From the NCBI GenBank assembly GCA_963580455.1, contig OY756967.1, forward strand, positions 7,648,501 through 7,712,500: a DNA stretch of 64,000 bases. Reading direction: 5' to 3'. The notes beneath the pieces are model-generated. The model had not been told where the DNA came from and made no database searches. It saw only the letters and a list, made by a program, of their open reading frames with translations. Positions within the stretch are counted from its first letter, which is position 1. Each line of letters begins with the position of its first letter. Made by a program: the position numbers and the translations under genes. This DNA is from Euonymus europaeus (taxonomy: Eukaryota; Streptophyta; Magnoliopsida; Celastrales; Celastraceae). Below are positions 20,584 to 32,111 of this stretch, one piece after another.

Positions 20584-22541
20584 TTCACCAAACTACAGCA
20601 CCATATACACCTCAACAAAATGGAATTGCTGAGAGGAAAAACCGAACTTTAAAAGAGATGGTTAATTCCATGCTCATAAGTTCTGGTCTACCACAGAACT
20701 TGTGGGGGGAAGCAGTTTTGACTGCCAATTACATTCTTAATCGAATGCCCCACAAGAAAACAGGTAATATTCCATATGAGATGTGGAATAAGAGACCACC
20801 ATCTTTCAAATACTTAAAAGTGTGGGGGTGTTTGGCTAAGGTGGCAGTTCCTCCACCAAAGCAAGTCAAACTTGGACCTAAAACTGTGGATTGCATATTT
20901 TTGGGATATGCTCAAAATAGCAGTGCATTCAGATTTTTGGTACACAAATCTGAGATAGATGATATCCATGTGAATACAATTATGGAAACAAGAGATGCAG
21001 AATTTTTTGAGGAAATATTTCCTTGCAAAAGAAGCGAAATCTCTCAGAAAAGGAATAGAGATTCAAATTCTGAGAATGAACAAAATAAAGATCAAAAGGA
21101 TGATGAACCAAGAAGGAGCAAGAGACCAAAAGTCTCAAAGTCCTTTGGTCCTGAGTTTCAAACATATATGTTAGAAACGGAGCCTCAGACATTCAAGGAA
21201 GCAATGTCAACTCCAGATGCTCCATTATGGAAAGAAGCTGTAAACAGTGAAATAGAATCCATTCTAAGTAACCATACTTGGGAATTGGTCGATCTCCCAC
21301 CTGGGAATAAGCCAATTGGATGTAAATGGATCTTCAGAAAAAAACTTAAAGCTGATGGATCCATAGATAAGTACAAAGCAAGGCTTGTAGCCAAAGGGTT
21401 TAGACAAAAAGAAGGTCTAGATTATTTTGATACTTATTCACCAGTCACGAGAATTACATCTATACGGATGTTAATTTCTATAGCCTCGCTATATGACTTG
21501 ATGATTCACCAAATGGATGTAAAAACAACATTCTTAAATGGTGAACTCGATGAGGAGATATATATGGAACAACCCGAAGGGTTAAAGGTCAAAGGACAAG
21601 AACACAAGGTGTGTAAACTTGTCAAGTCACTGTATGGACTGAAGCAAGCTCCAAAACAATGGCATGAGAAATTTGACCAAGTAGTGATTCGAGATGGTTT
21701 TCGAATCAACGAGTGTGACAAATGTGTTTACACAAAAATGATAAACAATGATTGTGTTATCATTTGTCTATATGTTGATGATATGCTAATTCTTGGTCGA
21801 AATGTTGAGATCATCAACAAAACCAAGAAAATGCTATCGAAAAACTTTGATATGAAAGACTTGGGTGAAGCGGATGTAATACTAGGAATTAAAATTTCTA
21901 GAACTACGGAAGGCCTAGCATTATCTCAATCACATTACATTGAGAAAGTGATTGAACGATTTAAAGGACATGGCATCAAAGATGCTAATAGTCCGTTTCT
22001 CCCTCATCTAGTCTTACATAAGAATACTGGAGATAGTATTCAACAATTGGAATACTCTCGAATTATTGGCAGTGTGATGTATATCATGAACTGCACAAGG
22101 CCAGATATTGCGTACTCTGTTAGTAAATTAAGCAGATACACAAGTAATCCTGGTCATGAGCATTGGAAAGCTCTATTGAGAGTATTGGGGTACCTAAACA
22201 AAACAAAAAATAATGTTTTGAACTATGGTAAATACCCAGCTGTTTTAGAAGGATACAGTGATGCTAATTGGATTGCAGATTCGGAGGAATCAAAATCCAC
22301 AAGTGGGTATGTATTCATTCTAGGAGGGGCGGCTATTTCATGGAAGTCCTCAAAGCAAACGTGCATAGCACGGTCTACGATGGAATCAGAATTCATAGCT
22401 TTGGATAAAGCCGGCGAAGAAGCAGAGTGGCTTCGTCATTTTTTGGAGGACATTCCAATATGGCCAAAGCCTGTGCCTGCAATTTGCATTCATTGTGATA
22501 ATCAAGCTGCAATTGCAAGAGCACAAAACTTGATGTATAAC

Positions 22542-22577
<36 letters not shown>

Positions 22578-22715
22578 GTAAGACAGTTACTCTCTACTGG
22601 TATAATTTCCTTAGACTTTGTGAAGTCTAAAGAAAACCTTGCGGATCCGTTTACTAAAGGTTTGAGTAGAGAGGTAACAGATTGTGCTTCGAGGGGAATG
22701 GGCTTGAAGCCTTGA
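20562..22715 (+). CDS. copia-2 C-terminal integrase, RT and RNase H
   Basis: This frame takes up the polyprotein after the frameshift: [13 protein letters not shown] with the catalytic Glu in AERKNRT, RT with the [17 protein letters not shown] and [11 protein letters not shown] motifs, [15 protein letters not shown], and RNase H ([25 protein letters not shown], ending ADPFTKGLS). No internal stop. The listed ATG is only the first Met after the frameshift, so this is the 3' half of one polyprotein and not a separate gene. RT and RNase H look competent. Confidence 0.9.
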
Positions 22716-23301
22716 TTGAATAAGTTACCTTGATGGAAACCTAACCTAGCGATTGGAGATCCCAGGGACTAGGTTCAATAGGACAACACAAGTTGGGTGT
22801 AACTTAAGTGTAAGTAGTGCGGAGTTTACTCCAACTCATTCCTATGATGCACAAAGCACTACTAGATTGTGCAAATAAGGATAAGCTATGCTTTTAATGA
22901 TTCCTATATCTTGTAATAAACAAGTGGAGTATTGGAGAATACTCTTGATAGATAATCACCTATATGAGTGAAGAGTATGGCCGACTCTATGAAAATATGT
23001 TAAGGCAATATTTTCTAAATCACTCACGAAACCCAAGAAGTTCATGGCCGAAATAATGAACACAATCGAGAACCAATTATGAATTTGGTCAATATTGTGT
23101 GGTGTCTGTTGACTGGGCTTACACGAACAACTGGCAGTTCAAGGCGATAGTCCACTGACTAGTTAAGTAAGTCCGACAGATTTTCACTAAAGAAGGTTCA
23201 AAGCCAAAAGCTACCTATCTTGATGCAGTATTGATTCTATTGCACTCTCAAAATTATTCCAGTGTCTGAACAGTCGTCTATTTCCATTCAATGTGGGGGA
23301 T
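22716..23301 (+). other. copia-2 3' noncoding region and polypurine tract
   Basis: About 590 bp between the pol stop and the right LTR, with a GTGGGGGAT purine-rich tract at 23293-23301 priming plus-strand synthesis directly before the LTR. Confidence 0.75.
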
Positions 23302-23930
23302 TGTTGGAAATGAAAGGTTAAAACTATGGTGGTCAACCATAGTTTGACCAAGATTTAATAACTAACGGATGAGAGTTATTAAATTATAATTGTAAGGCCT
23401 TAATCTTCAATATGAAGAGAATAGATTGGAGTTTAATTTGGTTCAAAACCTATTTAAGGTTGAATGGAAATTGACTCCAAAATTGGCAAGAAAATCATGA
23501 AACATGTCAAAAATCCCACATTGGAAAAATACCAATTGTGGTTGGTAGGCTTTCCTATATAAGGAGAGTTTTGGCATTAAGTCATGTACACCAAATTCTT
23601 ATTCTCCCTTCCATATAGAAATTGGGCTTAAACAAGCCATAATTTCTATAAGTATAATTTTTGAGAGTGCTGTTCATAGTGGTTCGTACAGTCCACTTGT
23701 GTAGCAGTGCCGCTTACCAGTGGTTTGGGGCGTTGTATCTTGGGAAGGGATTGTCCGGAAAGCTAAGGCACCAGTTGGCGGGGACAAATTCTCTTTAAGG
23801 AGATTCGCTTACGCGTACCTCGCTCCCTACAGTTGTTTGTCGACGTTTCGGTAAATAATTATTTAATTGTAATTTTAATTGTGTTTTATAATTGCTACAA
23901 TTGTCTATTATGCATGCTAAAAGTCCAACA
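23302..23930 (+). repeat. Right LTR of copia-2 (629 bp)
   Basis: Matches the left LTR over its whole length with no difference seen by eye. It is followed by AACTA and then VPS16 intron sequence. Confidence 0.97.
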
Positions 23931-24579
23931 AACTATATATGCATAAAGCTTGCATCTGGCTTCATCTGGGTATGCTATATTGATTTTACAGAATCCTTTG
24001 GGATGGACTTGCACATGGATAAATTTCTTAAGACATAGCAAAGAATAATTGGTTCCCTCGTGTTTTCTACTCCATTTTCAACAAAAAGCATCAAAATTTT
24101 CATCATTTTTTTCTCCATTTAGTAATTTCTTAAAAGGTGACTGGATATGTATGCTAAAAGTTTAGATTTGTTTTTCTACTTACTACTGTGAAGAATTGGA
24201 TGTTGAAATCACATCGGGACCACCATTCCAATTGCCAAACCTACGTGGGTATCTACTCGACTACTCCTCTCTCTTTTTTTCCTCCCTGTAATCTTTCATC
24301 TCATTTTACTTTCATAGTATTTTAAAGTATGTGTTCCATATTAGCAATTACATTCATTTTTGCTTTGAAATCAACTGTGATTATAATTACATTATTAGAG
24401 GTGTCACTATAAATTGCATTGATAATGGTTTCATAGCTTTGTTTGCAAGACAAATAAATTTTTATTTTCTCGCCCTGATCAGAACCTTACCCCCTCTTAT
24501 TCTTGGTTTATTAGAAGTTGTTACTTCCTATACTAAAATCAGTGTTGCTTGGACCGATGATTTCTTTTAATTTGTGCAG

Positions 24580-24709
24580 AATTCAACATGAGCTAGAAGT
24601 GTCAACAAAGCAAGCTATTTTCGTTGATTCAAGTATCAGTGACACGATTCAGACATGTATTGTACTGGGAAGTCATCGTGCTGCAATGGAAGTGGAAGCA
24701 GAATTTAAG
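24580..24709 (+). pseudogene. VPS16: VPS16 pseudogene, exon 24580-24709
   Basis: After TTTGTGCAG the exon completes the split Arg codon and reads IQHELEVSTKQAIFVDSSIS, then RTCIVLG-like and ending EAEFK before GTCATA. The frame is open. An inverted second copy of nearly all of this exon and the next about 165 bp lies at about 30640-30919. Confidence 0.9.
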
Positions 24710-25372
24710 GTCATAAAAGTTACCCTGCAATCACTGACAAAATGGAAAAAGCATATTTACATGGGTGAACTGTGATAGAATACACACCAGTCTATGATCG
24801 CTGTAACTATTTATTTTACAATTTAAGCTAAAATATGTGTCTTGAATGTTGCATTGTGGTTAACCTAGGTTTCTGAGAAGCATACATCAGACTTCCAACT
24901 GCAGATGCATATGGAATTTTGGTCATTTTCTCTCTTTCCTCAGGTGTCTTTGGAGACATTTCCTTAGAAAGATGAATGTCATGTCTGTAAGGTAACAATC
25001 CTCTTTTAGACTCTTGCATGTTGAACCGTATCAACACCTTGTCTATATACATAGATTGAGAAAGCCCTATAATTCGTTTAGATCTATCTCTATAGATTAT
25101 AATTCCCAGAATATAGGCTGCTTCTCCCAAATCTTTCATGGAGAAAGTTTTTGAAAACCAGACTTTAACTGAAGTCATCATTCCAACATCATCTCCAAAA
25201 AGGAGAATGTCATGAACATACAAGACTAGGAATGTGTGAGCACTCCTACTAATTTTCTTGTAAACACACGGTTCATCCACATTTTTAATGAAACCAAATG
25301 ATTTGATTGCTTCATCAAAACGGATGTCCGAACTCCTTGAAGCTTGCTTAAGACCATAGATGGATCTCTTAA
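24592..25372 (+). repeat. Left arm of 781-bp inverted duplication (VPS16 exon plus copia-3 RT)
   Basis: Reverse complement of 30139-30919, both 781 bp long, with scattered substitutions. The arm contains most of the VPS16 exon, its downstream intron and part of the copia-3 RT. Because the VPS16/copia junction (about 24880) is present in both arms, the duplication happened after that junction formed. Confidence 0.92.
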
Positions 25373-26571
25373 GCTTGCACACCTTTTGTTTTCCACCTTT
25401 GGATTCAAAACCCTTAGGCTGTTCCATATAGATATCTTCCTCAATGTTTCCATTAAGGAATGCAGTTTTCACATCCAACTGCCATATCTCATAATCATAG
25501 TGTGCAGCTATGGCTAATAAAATCCTTATAGACTTCAACATAGCAACTAGTGAAAAGGTTTCCTCATAGTCAATTCCTTGTCTTTGAGTACATCATTTTG
25601 CTATCAGTCTTGCTTTGTAGGTCTCTACCTCGCCATGCATACCAATTTTCCTCTTGTAAACCCATTTGCATCCTATAGGTACAATACCTTCAGGAGAATC
25701 CACAATATCCCAAACTTGATTTGAATACATTGCATTCATTTCGGATTTCATAGCTTCAAGCCATTTTGAATAGTCAATATCTGATATTACTTCTTCATAA
25801 CTAGTAGGATCATCTCCATGAACAAACAACTCTTGTATATCATGTAGTAAGTTATACAGTGCTAGTGGACGGATAACTCTGCTAGATTTTCTACGAGTTT
25901 GTGTGATGACGGTTCTTGCATCATTGGATTCTTGAATATGATCTTGATCATATTGTGGAATATCAGATACTTCCTCAAGTTCTATTCTTTTCCCAATACC
26001 TTTATTCTGAATAAACTCTTTTTCCAAAAAAATGGCATCTCTACTAATCATTATTTTGTGATCAGTGGGAATATAGAAGTAATATCCCAAAGTTTCCTTT
26101 GGATATCCAACAAATCTCCCTTGTTCAAATCTGGCCTCCAATTTATCTGTTTGCAGCTTTTTGATATGTGCTGGACAACCCCAAATCCTAACATGTTTAA
26201 GACTTGGAGCCCTACCTACCCATATCTCATATGGTGTCTTAGGAACATATTTAGAAGGAATTCTGTTCAGCAAATAAGTTGCAGTCAGAGGACAGAAACC
26301 CCATAATGAAATGGGTAAATCTGTATAACTCATCATTGAACGTACCATGTCTAACAAAGTACGGTTTCTCCTTTCAGATACACCATTCATCTGTGGTGTT
26401 CCTGGAGGAGTCAATTGTGAAACAATGTCATGTTCCTTTAGGAACATTTCAAACTCCTGACTTAAGTATTCACCCCATCGGTCTGATCGAAGAGTTTTAA
26501 TACTTTTTCCAGTTTGATTTTCTACTTCAGCTTTGAATTCTTTGAACTTTTCAAAAGATTCATGCTTGTAC
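24876..26571 (-). pseudogene. copia-3 integrase C-terminus and RT
   Basis: One frame with a single in-frame TGA (25593-25595). It covers the integrase second Asp region (LRSDRWGEYLS), the catalytic Glu in SERRNRTLLD, the linker, and RT up to YASAVGSLMYA. RT shows FLNGNIEEDIYMEQPKGF. The catalytic motif reads YVHD instead of YVDD, so polymerase activity is probably lost. After SLMYA the copia sequence stops and VPS16 intron sequence begins. Confidence 0.9.
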
Positions 26572-28053
26572 TGTTGGTGTATGCCCTAGGAGCTAATCAT
26601 ATAGATGATTGTACTCGCATATATTTATTATGTTATATTGAGGTATTTCTTTTATTATGATTTATTTATCTGCACTATATAAATGATTGTGATAAATATC
26701 CCTAGAATAGTTGGTTCGATGCCATGGGACTTCGAGTGTGTGACTTGAACATGAGATCCTCATGGATGTATTTAGAACACTATTCTTAAACGTCCCTAGT
26801 CGAGTATTATTGTTAATTGGGATAACATTAATACATTGAGACTAGTGTGTAGGTTGATTGATGACCAAATCTTACGGGTCATGGATATGAGATATCAAAT
26901 CAATACATGGGTATTTGTTAGAGAACAGAAGTACTGGACAGACCCAATATGAGAATACTACATGGATTGTTATATGAATGTCATAAGCTATTCTCATAGT
27001 GACGATAATGTATGTTGTCCTCTGACCTGAAATCACTACGGTTCCCGACATGAGGAATTATATATTTTGATACTGTCTAACGTCACCCGTAAAAGGGTTG
27101 GCTATAAAGTCAGTGATTGGGTGTATCATGAATCATGTGGAGGGATGTGAGTGACATAGATGGAATTTTTCCCTCCTATATAACAGGAGTAATATCTGTG
27201 GGCCCCTTGATTGGGTGAGACTGAGAAATGCATGGGCGTGCTCAAATGAGTCAATATGTGATATTGATCTCGTTTGTTTATTATAGTCTGCTCGGAATCA
27301 AGAAACACATAGATTAACCTATACGAGGATGACACATTCCATGCCTCGGTGTTAATCAAGATATGAAGGACAAAGGGACTGCATGCAAAATTGGTCATAA
27401 ATAAAGGTTATGTCGAATCATTGACATTCCCGTTACTTGGCTAACAATGATGTGTTGCTAGATACCTTTCATTGTTTGTGATGCTAGAATACGATTTTAG
27501 TTTCGCTGCCAACGTAATGAGAACCTATAGGGTCGCACACATAGAATAAGCAAAGATTACGTTATTAGAGAATAACAATTACGTTTGGGCTTAGGGCTTT
27601 ATGTAGGGTCCATGACCGGTTCAATTAATTGGATTCATTGAACATGGTCAAGTGTCCAAAACGTGGGCTTCTTTCTTCAAGGGAATATGGGCTTTTCGTT
27701 TTACTTGGCTCACGATATATATAGGGTTAGAGTAACCCTAGTGGCGTTACAACACTTGGTGTACCGCACTTCAAGAGAGTTGAGAGAAAACGGCTTGGAG
27801 CCCTTCTCCTGGTTACTAGCGTAACGTGAAGAGGGAGATCTTTGGCTTGTTCGTGTGGATACCATAGAGGCACGCTGTTCGTTTGGATAGTGCGAATTGA
27901 TTCGGATCTGTCAAGCCAAGCGATAGGTTGATTTCTGCACTTCAAGAGGTAAATTCTTTAACACGGATTTATGCCCTTTCACATGGATTCTCTGGAAGGT
28001 TTCAATGAATTTTTTTTTTATTTCCGCTGTGTATGAGTCATTGAAACCCAACA
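26572..28053 (+). mobile_element. Solo LTR (1482 bp) inserted in copia-3 integrase
   Basis: Starts TGTTGGTGTATGCCCTAGG and ends GAAACCCAACA, with 6-bp inverted ends and a perfect TGTAC target duplication (26567-26571 and 28054-28058). The copia-3 integrase frame is interrupted exactly here. A TATATATAGGG box near 27716-27726 may be the LTR promoter. There is no internal region, so the element was lost by LTR-LTR recombination. The start resembles copia LTRs of the Angela/BARE kind. It differs from the copia-3 LTR. Confidence 0.93.
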
Positions 28054-28577
28054 TGTACTTCATTAAGTACACATATCCATACCGTGAGTTATTATCAGTA
28101 AAAGTAACCACCTCTAGCCATTTGATTAAAAGGCCCGCATACATCTAAATGTATTAATTCTAAAACTTCTATAGATCTTTGACTTTGTCCAACAAAAGGC
28201 GATTTCGTCATTTTTCCCTAAATACAAGACTCACAAGTAGAATAGGATTCTAAATCCAAGGATTTGATTAAACCCTCTTTTATCAACTTGTTAAGTCTTT
28301 CTTCTACAATATGATCTAATCTAAGATGCCACAGATATCTAGAATTATTTTTAGATGGTTCTATTGCATCATTATTCACATCACGAGTTAAGAGCTTACC
28401 ATCATGCATATTTAAATAATACAAACCATTTATCAAATTTCCCATACCAACACATTCATTTCCAAAATGAATATAACACACATTATTCTTATAATGGAAT
28501 TCATAATTCATCTGTGCCAAAAGTCCCACAGAAATAATGTTATTGAAAGCATTAGGAACAAACAAATAGTTATCCAA
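28054..28577 (-). pseudogene. copia-3 GAG-pre-integrase and N-terminal integrase
   Basis: Minus-strand pieces: NAFNNIISVGLL, the YLWHLRLDHI zinc-binding region with TCESC (28577-28218), and, after stops and a small deletion near 28100, FTDNNSRYGYVYLMKY leading into the solo LTR. Frames are broken by stops near 28145-28217. Confidence 0.85.
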
Positions 28578-28644
28578 ATTTAAAACATGCGCAGAAGGTA
28601 ATTTAATGAAAGCAGACTCAATAGCAATAGCAGCAACATTTGCT

Positions 28645-29442
28645 TTATTTCCTAACTTTTATGACCACTTCATTTGCTCTCAGAGTTCTACTTCTTCTCA
28701 AATCCTGAAACGACACACATATGTGCGAAGATGCACCAGTATCAATGATCCAAGAAGTAGATGATGAATAAATAGAAACAATATTCTCAAGTTTACAGAA
28801 ATTAGACATACCTTCTAAAGGTGTCTCCTTTCCCTTGACTTTCAAGGACTTGAGATATTCGGAACAGTTTCTTTTCCAGTGCCCATCCTTCTGATAGAAG
28901 AAACATTTTCCTTTATCTGCTGCTGGCGCCTTGTCCTTTGATTTCTTTTTGGAAATCTTCTTAGAAGGTCCAGAAGTAGAAGCTTTCTTGTTGTTGTTCT
29001 TCTTCTTAGAAGATGAAGAAGCCACAAGAGCCTTCTCAACTGTCTTTCCCTTCATGTCTGCTTGAGCTGTACCTAGCATATTCAGAAGTTCTGCCAAGGT
29101 ACGCTCAATTTTGTTCATGTGAAAATTCACAATGAACGGTGAGAAGGAATCAGGCAGGGACTGTAAAATCAAATCAGTCTGTAAGTTGCAATCCATGAGA
29201 AAATCTAAATTCTCAAGTTGTTCAATCAAATTGATCATCCTGAGGACATGATCTTTCACATTAGCACCTTCAGCCATTCTCTTTTGGAACAATTCCTTAG
29301 AGATATTATATATGGCTGTCCTGCTTTGCTCTCCATATAACTTTTTCAAATGAAAAATCATATCTCGAGCACTAACATAATTCTCATGTTGTTTTTGAAG
29401 CTCATTTGTTATTGAAGCCAGAATATAACTTCTAGCTATCAA
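28645..29442 (-). pseudogene. copia-3 gag and protease
   Basis: A 265-codon frame with gag (NISKELFQKRMAEGANVKDH), a Lys-rich stretch, a defective zinc knuckle (CFFYQKDGHWKRNC, where the second Cys is Tyr) and the protease motif DTGASSHIC. The natural start is further upstream; similarity continues past 29442 towards the leader. Later protease sequence is frameshifted. Confidence 0.88.
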
Positions 29443-29483
29443 ATCATGCTCCAGCCACCTTTCATAGGTAGCTTTTTTGTCAG

Positions 29484-30138
29484 TTCACGCGACTTTCAAC
29501 TCGCGATAACATGCAACAATTGCTAGTTTTAGGCCACCGTTCAACTCTATTTTCGGTGAACCTCACAGACTGAGCACTAGACAAAATAGATCGGGCATCT
29601 TGTAATTAAACAATAATACAGATCCATACAATCCAGTACAAATGAAAATCATAATATCTCTAGATCTATTAATCCAATCTCAATTCATCAGATGAAGTAA
29701 AATCAGATTACATATGCATTCATATACATATATATATATCGATTTAGAAAATCTAATTTTCTCTAGATCTAGATGGTACACCATTAGCCTAACCGCTCCA
29801 TACCACCGTTAGCATATGACATACAAAAATACGCAGCGAAAGCTACAAAAATTTTACCTTTTGTAGCATGCTTGTACGAACGATTTGTCCGGTACTCAAA
29901 TCGTCTAGATTCCTTATCCAATTCCTACTTGATCCAAACAATTTCGCCGGTAGAACTCCGATCTCACGAAGCCTCTAGTCCGTCCACCGAATCACAAGCC
30001 AAGATCAATTTTCTGCCACACACCACAAAAGGAAAAACTTTCCAAAATGGAAAGTATTTTTGAGAAATGTAATATATCTATTTTTAGAAAGAAAAACAAT
30101 TCATTCAATTGCTTCAATTCATAAGTTGTAACTACAAC
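29484..30138 (-). other. copia-3 leader, primer site and 5' LTR tail
   Basis: On the minus strand the LTR tail (30138-29807, matching 33397-33728) ends CTAACG and is followed by TGGTATGGAGC (29805-29795), a tRNA-Met-type primer site, then the untranslated leader towards gag. The LTR is cut at 30138, where RT sequence of opposite polarity begins. Confidence 0.8.
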
Positions 30139-30919
30139 TTAAGAGATCCATCTATGGTCTTAAGCAAGCGTCAAGGAGTTGGAACATCCGTTTTGATGAA
30201 GCAATCAAATCATTTGGTTTCACTAAAAATGTGGATGAACCGTGTGTTTAAAAGAATATTAGTGGGAGTGCTCACACATTCCTAGTCTTTTATGTTGATG
30301 ACATTCTCCTTTTTGGAGATGATGTTTGAATGATGACTTCAATTAAAGTCTGATTGTCAAAAACTTTCTCCATGAAAGATTTGGGAGAAGCAACCTATAT
30401 TCTGGGAATTAGAATTTATAGAGATAGATCTAAAAGAATTATAGGGCTTTCTCAATCTATGTATATAGACAAGGTGTTGAAACGGTTCAACATGCAAGAG
30501 TCTAAAAGAGGATTTTTACCTTACAGACATGGCATTCATCTTTCTAAGGAAATGTCTCCAAAGACACCTAAGGAAAGAGAGAGAATGACCAAAATTACAT
30601 ATACATCTGCAGTTGGAAGTCTGATGTATGCTTCTCAGAAACCTAGGTTAACCACAATGCAACATTCAAGACGCATATTTTAGCTTAAATTGTAAAATAA
30701 ATAGTTACAGCGATCATAGACTGGTGTGTATTCTATTACAGTTCACCCATGTTAATATGCTTTTTCCATTTTGTCAGTGATTGGAGGGTAACTTTTATGA
30801 CCTTAAATTCTGCTTCCACTTCCATTGCAGCACGATGACTTCCCAGTACAATACATGTCTGAATCATGTCACTGATACTTGAATCAACGAAAATAGCTTG
30901 CTTTGTTGACACTTCTAGC
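30139..30919 (-). repeat. Right arm of 781-bp inverted duplication
   Basis: Inverted copy of 24592-25372. Read on the plus strand it holds broken copia-3 RT (stops and a frameshift near 30250 and 30330; MKDLGEATYILGIRIYRD still readable), then the reversed VPS16 intron and exon (minus strand, about 30919-30790, encoding VSTKQAIFVDSSISD). The arms differ by scattered substitutions, so the duplication is not recent. Confidence 0.92.
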
Positions 30920-31490
30920 ACACGCTGTAAGTGTTACAAGAAGATTTCAATCAAATCCTGGTGAAGAACAATAGGCTGCTGTTAAGAATATTCTTAAGTA
31001 CTTAAGAAGGACTAAAGAATTGAGCTTAACATATGGAGGAGGTGATTTTAGAAAGTCTATCTCTGGGTTGGTTTTCAGGTATAATGGTGGAGCAGTGTGT
31101 TGGAAAAGTTCCAAACAAAGCACTACTGCAGGCTCTACCACAGAGGCTGAATACATCGCTGCATCGGATGCTGCAAAGGAAACGGTTTGGATGAAGAAGT
31201 TCGTAACAGAACTTGGTGTTGTTCCATCCATTAAATCACCAGTGCCACTATACTGTGATAACAATGGGGCAATTGCTCAGGCAAAGGAACCAAGGTCTCA
31301 TAAGAAATCCAAACACATCGAAAGACGTTTCCACATTATTAGAGAGATAATTGAAAGAGGCAATGTGGCTATATAGAAAATAGCATATGCAGAAAACATT
31401 GCTGATCCATTAGCTAAAGCTCTAACTCTACAGCAGTTAGATCGTCATCTAGAAAAGATGGGTATGAGATACCATAGCGATTGGCTTTAG
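30916..31490 (+). pseudogene. copia-3 RNase H domain
   Basis: Starts in mid-domain at LAHAVSVTRRFQSNPG and continues through SGLVFRYNGGAVCWKSSKQS, STTEAEYIAAS, LYCDNNGAIAQA and ADPLAKAL to the natural stop at 31488-31490. In-frame TAGs follow GEEQ (near 30968) and NVAI (near 31373). A purine tract (ACAAGTGGGAGA) follows at 31492-31503, but the LTR it should prime lies 600 bp further on. Confidence 0.9.
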
Positions 31491-31786
31491 GACAAGTGGG
31501 AGATAAAAATCAGAATATGACCTGCACAGATCAAAATATGACCTGCACAGATCCACTCCTTGTCTCGACGACTGAGGTGACAGTGACGCTCAACTCTTGA
31601 GCCTGGCGAGAACACCAGAAGCCAGATCGGGATTTCTAAAATCCAAGCTTTTCTGTCAGTTCACGAGACTTTCAACTCGCGATAACCGGCAACAATAGCT
31701 GGTTTTAGGCCACCGTTCAACTCTGTTTCCGATGAACCTCACAGATCGAGCACCAGACAAAATAGATCGGGCATCTTGTAATTAAA

Positions 31787-32111
31787 CAATAATACAGATC
31801 CATACAATCCAGTACAAATGAAAATCATAATATCTATAGATCTATTAATCCAATCTCAATTCATCAAATGAAGTAAAATCAGATTATACACATGCATTCA
31901 GATACATATATATCGATTTAGAAAATCTAATTTCTCTAATGGTGTACTATCTAGATCAAGAGAAAATTAGATTTTCTAAATCGATATATATGTATCTGAA
32001 TGCATGTGTATAATCTGATTTTACTTCATCTGATGAATTGAGATTGGATTAATAGATCTAGAGATATTATGATTTTCATTTGTATTGGATTGTATGGATC
32101 TGTATTATTGT
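31787..32111. repeat. Palindrome of copia-3 leader sequence before the LTR
   Basis: 31787-31939 and 31957-32111 are reverse complements (for example CGATTTAGAAAATCTAATT against AATTAGATTTTCTAAATCG), separated by about 17 bases. Both are the 5' leader of copia-3, which belongs after the left LTR and not before the right one. The second arm joins the LTR at a TGTT shared by leader and LTR. Confidence 0.85.

Larger units (their letters stand above)
17600..23930 (+). mobile_element. Young Ty1/copia element (copia-2) in a VPS16 intron
   Basis: A complete 6331-bp element with two 629-bp LTRs that I find identical by eye, TGTTGG/CCAACA ends, and an AACTA target duplication (17595-17599 and 23931-23935). 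The coding region is almost intact: two long frames joined by a single frameshift in integrase. Identical LTRs mean very recent insertion, much later than the decay of the VPS16 copy around it. No TGGTATCAGAG primer site follows the left LTR. It begins GTCTTAAAGAGAA, so another tRNA or an atypical primer is probably used. Confidence 0.97.

Noticed and set aside
17600..23930. Functional, fully autonomous copia element
   Set aside because: The integrase frameshift near 20531-20537 interrupts the polyprotein in the given sequence.
30736..30921. Independent small gene on the minus strand
   Set aside because: It is the inverted duplicate of the VPS16 exon at 24580-24709.
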